DNA of 64,000 bases, taken from positions 2,047,001 to 2,111,000 of the forward strand of contig NC_058338.1 of NCBI RefSeq assembly GCF_905475395.1. The letters run 5' to 3'. Below are positions 47,955-58,600 of the stretch, in pieces. The first letter of the stretch is position 1; each line of letters begins with the position of its first letter. Origin of the DNA: Chrysoperla carnea (Eukaryota; Arthropoda; Insecta; Neuroptera; Chrysopidae). The position numbers and the translations under genes are program-made. The notes beneath the pieces are model-generated. The model did not search any database, was not told the origin of the DNA, and was given only the letters and a program-made list of their open reading frames with translations.

Positions 47955-48269
47955 AATATTTTAACAAAATGAATAATACATTCCACATAATTATTTTGTA
48001 TAAAAACTTTAATGAGAAAAGAAGAATCTCTGATAATTTGTTTTATGAAAATGTACCTACAATATGATTTTTCATGAAAATTTAAAACATTTTTATTTTT
48101 ATTATTATTATTATTATTTTTGTTATAAATAAATAAAAATTGTTATATATATTTTAAATTTTGTTTTATTTTTGTCATTCCCAATCCTATTTTTTCTTTC
48201 AGAACAAAATTATAAATTAATTAATTATTTAGTAAAGGTAAGTAAGTATTAAGTTAATTCTATCATTCT

Positions 48270-48346
48270 GCATAAGTCAAGTGGCTGTGTGCTTAAAGCA
48301 CTTGCCTCTAATACAAAGGTACGTTGGTTCGAATCCTGGTGTGGTT
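48270..48346 (+). repeat. tRNA-like segment (possible SINE head)
   Basis: An A-box-like 'tggctgtgtgcttaaagc' and a canonical B box GGTTCGAATCC are spaced as in a tRNA gene. The end 'gttgac' pairs with an initial 'gtcaa'. The T stem and the upper acceptor stem do not pair well, so I regard it as a decayed tRNA-derived element, not a working tRNA. Confidence 0.35.
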
Positions 48347-48534
48347 GACATTTTTATTTTTAAATTAAATGAATTTTTCTTGATGTTAAAAACTTTCCAC
48401 TCTTTTTATAGTTTAAATTATTTATATACCCTGCCCACTTGTCATAAATAACGTCAGTTTACATATGTCATAAATCAATATTCTGTCAGAAGGTGGGAAT
48501 TTAAATAATCATAAATCAATCATTTAAAACCATG

Positions 48535-48920
48535 TTCTCCTGTTACAAAATATTAAAATTTGAAATTTTGTAACAGGAGAATATGTCATAGTTAATATCA
48601 ATCATATTCTCCTATTACAAAATATTAAAATTTTTATTTATAAAATTAAAAAATCGTGCGTTAAGACTAAAATTTGAATCTTTTTAATAGGAGAACATGT
48701 CATATAGTTAATATCAATCATATTCTCCTATTACAAAATATTAAAAAATTGCTTTTAAGATTAAAATTTGAAATTTTGTAACAGGAGAATATGTCATAGA
48801 GTTAATCTCACTCATATTCTCCTATTACAAAATATTAAAAAAATACTTATTTTGCTTGCTTTTTTCTTGTACATGCTAAAATTTACTTTATTATAAGATT
48901 TTGTAATAGGAGAACATGCT
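48535..48920. repeat. Array of short inverted repeats, TTCTCCTATTACAAAATATT
   Basis: The block TTCTCCTATTACAAAATATT (or the CTGTTAC form) alternates with its complement 'ttttgtaacaggagaata' followed by 'tgtcatagttaatatcaatc'. The pattern repeats four times at roughly 70-130 bp spacing, giving a row of potential hairpins. No coding sequence. Confidence 0.8.
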
Positions 48921-49099
48921 ATTTCACAAAAAAAAAATTATGTATGTCCCACTTTCCTACTTATGTCATAAATCACTCTTCGGTCAGGGGGTGGAAATTA
49001 AAATAACATAAAATATATCTCCTTCTTTTATTATTTATTTGTCACTTTTGGTTCTCATAACAAAAAAATTACATTATCTCGGCATTATAACTTATTTAA

Positions 49100-49190
49100 T
49101 TAAAAATTAATCGAGACCATGCTAGGTACGAACCGATATACTCCGTAATCAGAGCCGAATGTGCTAGCCACTACTCCAACTTTGACATAT
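49100..49190 (-). repeat. tRNA-like segment on the minus strand
   Basis: The reverse strand reads 'gttggagtagtggctagcac' (A-box-like) and later 'cggttcgtacc' (B-box-like). The anticodon arm does not pair well. It is probably another tRNA-derived fragment flanking the hairpin array. Confidence 0.35.
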
Positions 49191-49632
49191 TAAACTTATG
49201 AATAATGTAATATACTTATCTTTTACTCACCTTGTTTTCTAAAACTTAGTATTTATTTTTCTTACTGACCCTTTTTCATTCAACTTATTGAAATCAATGT
49301 AAAAGATAAAAGACAAAGTTAGGTAATAAATAAGTAAGAGTGAGTCACTTCGTCGAGGGTGGAACGTGAAATAAAAATAAGTAAAGTAAAGTTTATTACA
49401 TGAAACTTAAAAACATTTAATTATTATCATTTGATAAACTTTAAAAGAGAGAGAGAGAGAGTGATAGAACTAAGGGAGATAAATAAATTAATGATGAAGT
49501 ATTATTATAATAATAATTATTAATAAACATTAAAATTGATAAAATCAAATAGATTAATTAGGTACTTAATTAAATTGATGAATGAAACAATATATTTAGT
49601 GGATGGACTACGTTATCATTATCAATTCAAAC

Positions 49633-52600
49633 TTAACAATCACTATCACAAACTTGTCCATGACCACGATGGCCAGCTGTTAAATTCACAATATCATCTT
49701 GGAGTTCGATAATTTTTGTACGATATTTTGCAACATTACAACGACATTCTTCTCTAAAATTTAATATTTAAGTTAAATTTTGGTCTCAAAATTTAATTTT
49801 CACTTTAAATAAAAAAGTATAAAGGTGCATTTTCATGATGAAGCTTGAGTTTGAGCGTCAAATTAGGTCAGTCAAGTGGTCAATTTAGACCGTGCTACCA
49901 TCTTAATAAAAAAAGCTAAACAATGTTTAGCTTTTTACGATTTGACACTGCTGAAGCTTTTTTTACATCCAAATGGCAGCACGGTGTCTACTGATCACGT
50001 GACCTAATTTGACGCTCAAACTCGGCGTCAAGCGTCATCATGAAAATGTACCTTTACATGAGACCAGTTCTTTAATATTCCAGAAAGATTTAAAGTGAAT
50101 CAAAAACGTTTTGAAATATTTTAAAACGTTAAACAAGTGAAATTTACAAAATTTAAAAAACCCCCGACAAATGCGGTGTTTTTCTTGTAACATCTCATGA
50201 AACATAGAGAATAATCTCTATTAAATTACCTTTCAAACAAACAAACAAATCAAAATCGGTTCACTCGTTTAGGAGCTACGATGCCACAGACTGGCACACA
50301 TATAGAGGTCAAACTTGTAACATCTTTGTTTTTGCGTCGGGGGTTAAAATTGATCTAGAACATTGTACGCCTTTCAAATTTTCTTGAAAGTTTCGAAATG
50401 CTTAAGCGAACAAAACGGCGAATATAATAAAAAATTGAATTCGAACTTACAACTTGCATTGTAATCGATCGACAATTCTATTTAAATCGTTCACTTCATT
50501 TTGAAGTTCATCTTTAAGCATACGAGTATAATTATTTTCGTCACGTGCCTTACAAAGTTGATCTTCTAGTTGACAAATCTCATCCATTTTATCAGAAAAT
50601 TGCATTTTTAAATTATCATACTCTTGTTTACATCGCTTCAGTTCACACTCCCACTAAATTTTATTCATTATTTATTATTTCGGTCACAAAACAATTGTCA
50701 ACAGCCCCGCTGGGGGTTTCGTTTGAAGCATTTTCCTTTTTATGTATGTTCGATCCTTTGACACCAAACACGTGAACCGATTTTAATGATTATTATACAT
50801 TTATCGATTGATCTATTTAATAGCTATTCAATGATACCCCACTTGACATAGTTCGCCGACTTTCATTATTGCCATATCTTCAGTAGCACTCTCAAGATTA
50901 AGATAAATCGATTGACGTCTGAATAATCAATATCGACTCACGCGTTTTGTCTCAAGTGTGCAATATAGGAACACACATACATATATAGACTGAAAAACAC
51001 ATTACCACTCCTTTGCATTGATCAGTCGGGTAAAAAGACATCTTGTATATTGAATGGATATTAAGGAAAGGGAGGAACGAATAAAAACCAAAGGAATTTC
51101 GAAGAACGATCACAAACCAAACATTTAAAAAATAATAATTTATTTTAAAACATTAATTCACTGTTTTTTTTTTTTTTTTTGGATTTAGTTTAAAACTTAG
51201 CCAAATTTAATTTTGGTATATTTTTTGGCAGTATTTAATAATTGTATGCACGTCTACTAAATATATTAAGTCTCATTTAATCGTTATCGAAGAATAATTA
51301 GAAAAATATCGTTAAAAGTACTCAATTTATAAATCTTCTGTTTTAGTGTACCTGACTTTTTTGATCCTCTTTCTCAGCCAGCTCATTAATTAACTCATCA
51401 TTTTGTCGTTCTAATTTTGCACATAATTTTTCAGCATTGTCACGTTGTTGCGTTATTTGAGCAATCTCACATTCTAATCGTGCAACATTACTGGTTAACG
51501 TTTGTATCTGTTAAATCAATTCAAAAACTTTATATATACTCTCTTTCCTTCCGATTTTCTAAGATTTACCTGTTGACAATATGATTTAATTAAGCATTCA
51601 TTACGCTCCAGCGCATCTTTTAATTCACACAGTTTTTCATTTGCATTTTGTAGTTCATGTTTCACAACGCACGCTTCATTTTCTAAAGAACTATTATTAT
51701 TTTCTAATATGTTTGCTTCTGCACTCAATTGTCGAAAATCTGCTAACATTGAATCACGTTGTTTTTCCTAGAAGACAAATTTATCTTTAAATTCTAGAAG
51801 AGAGAGTTAAGATACACTTATAGCTTATTGAAGTTTACGTTTTTGCAACTTATCTTGCACACCTTTCGCTTTTTAGTAATGCGTGAACAAAGCATATATT
51901 GTTTGAAACTGACAATAAACTGATGAACACAATACACAGTGTAGTTGTAACCTACCGATACAGAATGTCTACATAACTACTCAGCCAACGTACATCGTAC
52001 ATCTTCAAGTTTTTTCGGGTTACCATATATAAATTATACTACATAGTGTCCACACTGTACAACACTTAAGGTGTACACTATGACACTTGCAATACTTTTT
52101 AACTTTGTACACCAAAATAATCCAGCCACCAGTTCAGCAATACTTACTTTTTGATCTAGAAGGTCTTCGATTCGACTCACTTCACAAATGTAACCTTGTA
52201 ATTGTTGTTTTAAATCTTCAATCTGTTGTTGTGCTAGTTCATAGTTTTTGTTCACACATTGTAAATCGCCAGTTATTTGTGATAATTCCGATTGTAATTG
52301 ACTAAAACAATAAAAATTCTGTATTCACGATTGATTTGAATGGATAAAAATGAATATGTACCGATTTTCAGCAAATAAACAATCTTTATTCTTTTCAGCT
52401 GCACTCGCGCTACATTTCAATTCATTGAGTTCGGTTTCCATGCACTTGATAAGACCTTGATTCGATTGTAATTGATCCAGAGTATCATTTAATTGTTCTT
52501 GTAAAACACGTTGTTGTCCTTCTAGTATTTGTAAACAATTGTCCTTCTTACGTAGCTGATCACGTAAACATTCAACTTCTTCCGTTTTATTATCTAACCG

Positions 52601-55600
52601 TTGCTAAACAAATCAAAATTAACGAAATTTAATTAAGAGAGAGCAGACCCGTGCGCATGGGAGGGGTTTTGGGGATTAAAACCCTCCCTTTGAGAATCTG
52701 TCCACATCCCCCATCCCAAATTAGACATACATACCATAAAACAATCGTTTTCTTCAGTTAGTTTACAAACTTTCGATTGTAAAGTTTGATTTTCCGTGGT
52801 TAAATTCATGATTTCCGTCTTTAAGCATTCAATATCCGTCTCCACATTTTTGATACGACATAGTGCTTCTTGATAGTTCTTTTCTAATTGACAATTTGTA
52901 CATTCGAGTTCACTTATACGAGATTCGGCTTGCTCACGTAACGCCCTAAATATGTGTACCGAATTAATTTCATAACTTTTATAACCCTGGGTCTAAATAA
53001 CTTACTTTTGTTGTGCATAGCATTGTTTCATGCGCATTAATTCACATTCCATCGCTTTATAATCGTTCTTATATTGGCATAATTTTTCTTCCAATTTTGA
53101 AATACATGCTCCACGTGTACCCGTTTCTAATACCATGTTATGTCGTTCATCTTCCAGTTGTCGTAATCGACATTCTAGATCACGTATCACTTCTTCGTAA
53201 CGTTTTGCGTCGGCTTGTTGTAAATCATGTGCCATCTGAAAATCAAAAAAAAAACAAATCGAAGCTAGCTCTACGTCTTTTTGTCTTTGTTTGATTTCGA
53301 AAAATCTAATCGTCGTCCATTCTTTATTTGTATTTTAATTTAGAGGGACTCTAGATTGGATAGTATTGATTTAACTACCACCTTCATAATTTGGATATTT
53401 CTGATAATCCCATTTGTAGAGCCTGTATGAAGGACGATGAAACCTTCATACATTTTTTGCACATGCACAAACCTACAGAGCGTTAGGTTGAGAATAGTTG
53501 GGTCCGAAACCTTGGATCCATCAATCCTGGGAAAAATCCCGGCGGAAATGTAAACTTTCTGCGACTTGCCTTGACAGAATGCTATAGCTTCATTTGCTTA
53601 AAATAGCACCTCTTACCTGAGACATACATCTCGCCTTCTGATGACAGGTTGTTCTCAGGGGTACAGGGGACCCATTGGTCGGATCGAAAACTATATGCGT
53701 AGTTTTTGATATCTCTGATTTCGAAGAAAAACTTTCCCATGCAAATAATTATATTATAGAATTAATAGCGAAAAAATTACCTGTAATCTACATCGAAGAT
53801 CATTTCGTTCTTCTTCTAATCTTCGGCAATCTCCCATTGCAATATCACGTTCTAATTCCAATTTTTTGATATCCTAAACAAACAAAATAAACATATTCTT
53901 TTTTTAGCTACAAAGCTCAATCATTAAGACAAAAATATTCTTAAAATAGAAAAACCCTTCCTACATTTTATTATTTTTTAAATTCTTCCTTTTAAACAAA
54001 AAAAAAACATAGTTAATTGGCGCAGCCGGTAGGCTATATTAAACTTACCGCTTTATTAATATTTTTAACGCGTCCCATCCAACGATCTGCATCCTTAATT
54101 TCATGTAACTGCATTTCTAAATTATGTTTGTTTCTTGATACATCTCGTAAATCTTCTTGTAACGATTGTATGGTTTGTTCTTTTTCATTTAATTTTCTTC
54201 GAATTTCTATTAACTGAATTGCTTTTATTTAAAATATATACAGGGAGTTTTTTTTAACTTGACATATACTTGAAACTCGAAAAATAACTTTTATCGATAA
54301 AAATGCTTCAAGCTTAAGTATTCGATTTACAAAAAAAAGTTTATATATTTATAAAGAACAACTTTCTAATTTAAAAAGTTCATCTAATATTTGTTAGTTA
54401 TGAATCAGAATGAGCTTTTAATTGAATCTAAAAACTTAGATCGAATCGATGCCGATATAAGATGTGTACCATTTTTCGTTTGTAGTATTTTCCTCGATTA
54501 AATTTATTTATCGAGTTTCAAACATATGTCAACTTCAAATAGAAGAAGAAGAAGACACCCTGTACATAAAAAAAAAGAAGATACAAAATAACGGAAAGAT
54601 ATAAAACGTTTAATTAAATAAAAAAATAAAAATACAAAATTAAAGAATAAAAAATAAATGTTATTTCTCCAGAAATCAGAATACAGGATTTTCATGCAGG
54701 AAAACAAAATGGTTCCTAATACATTTGATGACTTACATTCATTTCATTCGTTGAATTTTTTTCCCAATTAGAACGCATACGTTCATATTCACGCCAATAA
54801 TAATCACGTTCAGTTTGAAGACGATTTATTGTATGAAGACACTGTAGATAAGAATTTCACAAAATAGAAAAAATCGATCGAATTCAAAATAGGACCATAA
54901 GATCAAAACTGACAAGGGTGCCCCAATTTTATCGCTTCTGCCTAAGAAGAGAATGAACAAATGAAATTTACAAAATTTTAAAAAAAACCCGACTTGGTTT
55001 TTGCGTACGAAACACTAAACTCGCACTTGAACGTATTTAAGAACACTCTCCATTAAATTACCCTTTTCCTTAGATCTTTTGTGAATCGGTTCATCCGCTT
55101 AGGCGCTACGATGCCACAGACAGACACCCAGACAGGTAGACAGACAGATACACATAACGGCCAAACGTATAACACCCCTTTTTTGGTTCAGGGAATGAAA
55201 TGTATGATAGAATCAAGACAATGATTTTACAAGCGGCGAAAGAATTCAATTAAGGTTATAAAAAAAAAATCTGACACCAGTCAATTCGATCTCTTCGAAG
55301 GCAGAAGGGTGAAAATAGAGCAACCAGATTTTTCATCTATTCAGTCTATTACTCGAATTTTACCAACATTTTTAATAGATTCGCCGTCTTCAGTCTTACA
55401 ACGACATCCTGTACAACAATCGGTTTTCGATGATTGATCACAGCCTTTGTTCGGATCAAGACCGCATTGTTTTGGACTCGTTAATTTAGAATCACGATAA
55501 CAGAACTTTGGTATTGATGTTTTTTTACAACGTTCTGTTCGTATTGGGGATGTTTTAGAAATTTCTAATTGTGATTCTAAATTCTCAATTTGACGTTTCT

Positions 55601-58600
55601 GTTGAACCATTATTTTGGTTAAACGATCAACTTCAGCATTTAAATCGTATTCTAAAAAATAAATTATTTTTAAGTAAAAACTCTTGCATATTGATCAGGA
55701 GGAAAAAACTGGGTCTCTAGCACTTGGATCACGCAAACGGGTGCCTAGAACCTAGAACAAGGGAATCCTCTGTGTCCTTGAAAACAACCTGTCACTTCGA
55801 GTAAGAGATGCTATTTGAAGCAGTAATTCTGTCGAGGATATTAGTAACCAAGATGAGTTTCTGGTAGCCATTCCTTGTGTCGGTAAATTACGGATCATCT
55901 TGCCATGAGAATGACAAGATTCAGTTGAAAGGGGCGTGTAAGACGAACCCTTTTGTGCCAACGAATTCGTTGCTTTATTGTCTTTAACGCCAGAGTGGTC
56001 TAGTTTCCAGATCAATCAGTGGAAAAAATCGAAAAAAATCTTTATTTTGCCGAAAAAAATTTGGATCGATTTTTAACCCTTTTCCCGTTATCCAATCGAG
56101 CTGAAACTTTGCAGGCAACACCCTAGTTGAAAGTACGGTCTAATAATCGTTAAAATAAGAACCAAAATTGTCCTGGCGCTCGTTCTTAATACGTAGAAAG
56201 ATAACGACGGCTGCAAAGAACGATTTCCTCGAGGGTAGGCCACGGTCCACGTCGATCGCGAATCCGTTCAAATAAGGGGCCCATTCCTGAGCTATTTAAA
56301 TCTATAATGGGATAAATAAATAACAGAAGAATTAGAAAAGAAAAAAAAGAAAAACGAACCTATAACATCAAAGTGATTAATTTTCTCCAACATAGATTGT
56401 TTTTCATCTAATAAACATTGAATTTTATTTTCCATTTTCTTATGTTCCTTTTCATGGTTTTCATTTTGTTTCTCAAGCTCACGTATTTTATTTGTAGCAT
56501 CATTTAATTGCCGTTGTAAATTTAACATTTTTTCATTATTTTCCCGGACAGCTTTATTACAATCGGATTCAACAGCTAAAGCCATTCGATCAATTTCCAT
56601 TAATTCATTTTCCAATTGATGATTTTTCTCCGCTAAATTTACAGCATTTTTCATTGCATCATGTTGTTTCATGACTGCTTCTATCCTCCAAATATCAACA
56701 AATATTTCTTAAGATATTTTCATTTAAATTTAATAAAAAAAAATGAAATTAATCCAAAAAGAATTCCCTCTAAGTTAGGCTTCGTTTTCAGCTCAGTCTA
56801 CCTGACGTCAAAGGTAGCACAGGACTGCCGTACGTCCTTAAATGAGCTGGCGGAACGAATGAATGTAGACCTGATATGGGTACCGGGACACAGGGACTTT
56901 CCAAGAAATTGTGAAGCCGGCGAGCTTGCCAGAAATCGCACAATGCTGCCGGACACAAGCATCAATAAATACCCGGGAGTTCCATTTGCGAACTGCAAGT
57001 TACTCCTGAAAGAGGATATTCTGAAAAAGGCGAATCTTAGATGGAGGGAAGAACGTACTTGTGGTACTACAATTCCTGCACACGAGCCTTCGTCGAATCA
57101 AACACTTTTTCGATTAATTTCCCTTTTTATTTTTGCCAACTGAAAAACTAAAAATAAATAAATTTATTTAATTACCTGTTAATTTCAATTCCAATTGAAT
57201 TTTTTCATTTTCTAAATCGGTCACTTTTTTTGTTAACAATGAAATTTTTTCATCGACATCTTTATAACAACATTCCTTACTTAACGCCTGATATGGTCGT
57301 CCATTTTTTAAAAGTGTCATTAATCGTTCGATTTCATTATCTCGATTTCTTAACTAAAATGTTTAAATGTTTCGCAAATTTTTCTTTTTAAATTTAAGCG
57401 CCTTTAAAATCGCGTTGGATAAACATATTTTAATAAATTTAAAAATTGCTGAAGATATTTATGTTCGAGTTTACTTCGAGTTCTAGAGGAGTCGAGATTC
57501 CAATCGTGGATAGTCTATGAATGTTTAGAGAAACTTAATCGCATAGAACTGAATAACACAGTCAGACTGATCTGGGTACCGGGAATGAAGCAACGGATTC
57601 GAAAGAGGTCGTCTCAAACGCACCTTTTTGCCTGTCATTCCCAAGAATCAAGAAGTGCGACAAGCCAAACTATGTATAGCCACAGCTAGATCATCCGACT
57701 GTGCCTGAAAATCACTAGAGCATTGAAAGGGTGATGGAACTCTTGACTAAACTACCATCTTCATAACTTGGGGATCTCTCATAATCCCACTTGTAGGACG
57801 AATGAACCTCTATACATGTTATTTCCACCTGCAGAAAGTGCAGGGCATCAAATTTAGAATGTTTGGGTCCCGAATCTTGAATCCATCAATCCTGGGAAAA
57901 ATTCCGGCGGAGAAACAATGGAATTTCTGCTTAAAATAACATCTCTTACGCCTGGTCATGACAGAATCTTTTAGCTTCATCCGATTTTATTAGCGCTTCT
58001 TACCAGAAGACGCCTCGTCTTCGAGAGTCAGGTCGTTCTCAAGGAGGGCCCACAGAGGACTCTTCGCCTAGGTGCTAGGGACCCACTTGCGGTACCCCTC
58101 TTTTATCTTATTCTTATTATTATTACATCCTTACCGTCCGGAGGCAAAATGTCTCCAGGTAAGAGATGTTATTTTAACTGATTCACCCTGTATAATACAT
58201 TTAACTGATTTACCAAAAAAAAAAAAAAGTTTAATTAAAGTTTACTCTAAAAATTATTCAAGAAAAAAAGAAAGAAAGGAAGAATTCAAAAAAAATCGGA
58301 ATGAATATTGTGTTGTCTTAAAAAATACCTGCGCCTTAAACGATTCAATCATTTCCGATTGTAAACGATTATCGTCCTTGAGTTGAGTTACCTCAGTATT
58401 GAGATTCGCTATTTCCAATTCAGTTTGTTTGAGTAATTTCTCACATTGGCATGAGTAGTCGCGTGTACAATATTTCGTTTTCGTCATGTTACGACTTTGG
58501 CCGGACGACATATTTATAAATGCTGCTGTAAAAAAACACAAAATAACAAAATTTTTACCCGATCATTTGTGTGAAAACTGACACACTCGTGTGTCGATCG

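Larger units (their letters stand above)
46754..49632. other. Gene-free interval between Arl5 and Cep135
   Basis: No supported exon. It contains a palindromic element (47732-47954), two tRNA-like segments (48270-48346 and 49100-49190) and, between them, an array of short inverted repeats (48535-48920). A (GA)n run lies at 49446-49461. The right edge is the Cep135 3' UTR. Confidence 0.65.

Noticed and set aside
48270-48346. Functional tRNA gene
   Set aside because: The B box is good, but the T stem and acceptor stem do not pair properly; called a tRNA-like repeat instead.
48535-48920. CRISPR-like array
   Set aside because: The repeats alternate in orientation and the spacers are related AT-rich sequence; this is a eukaryotic window and the pattern is a foldback array.
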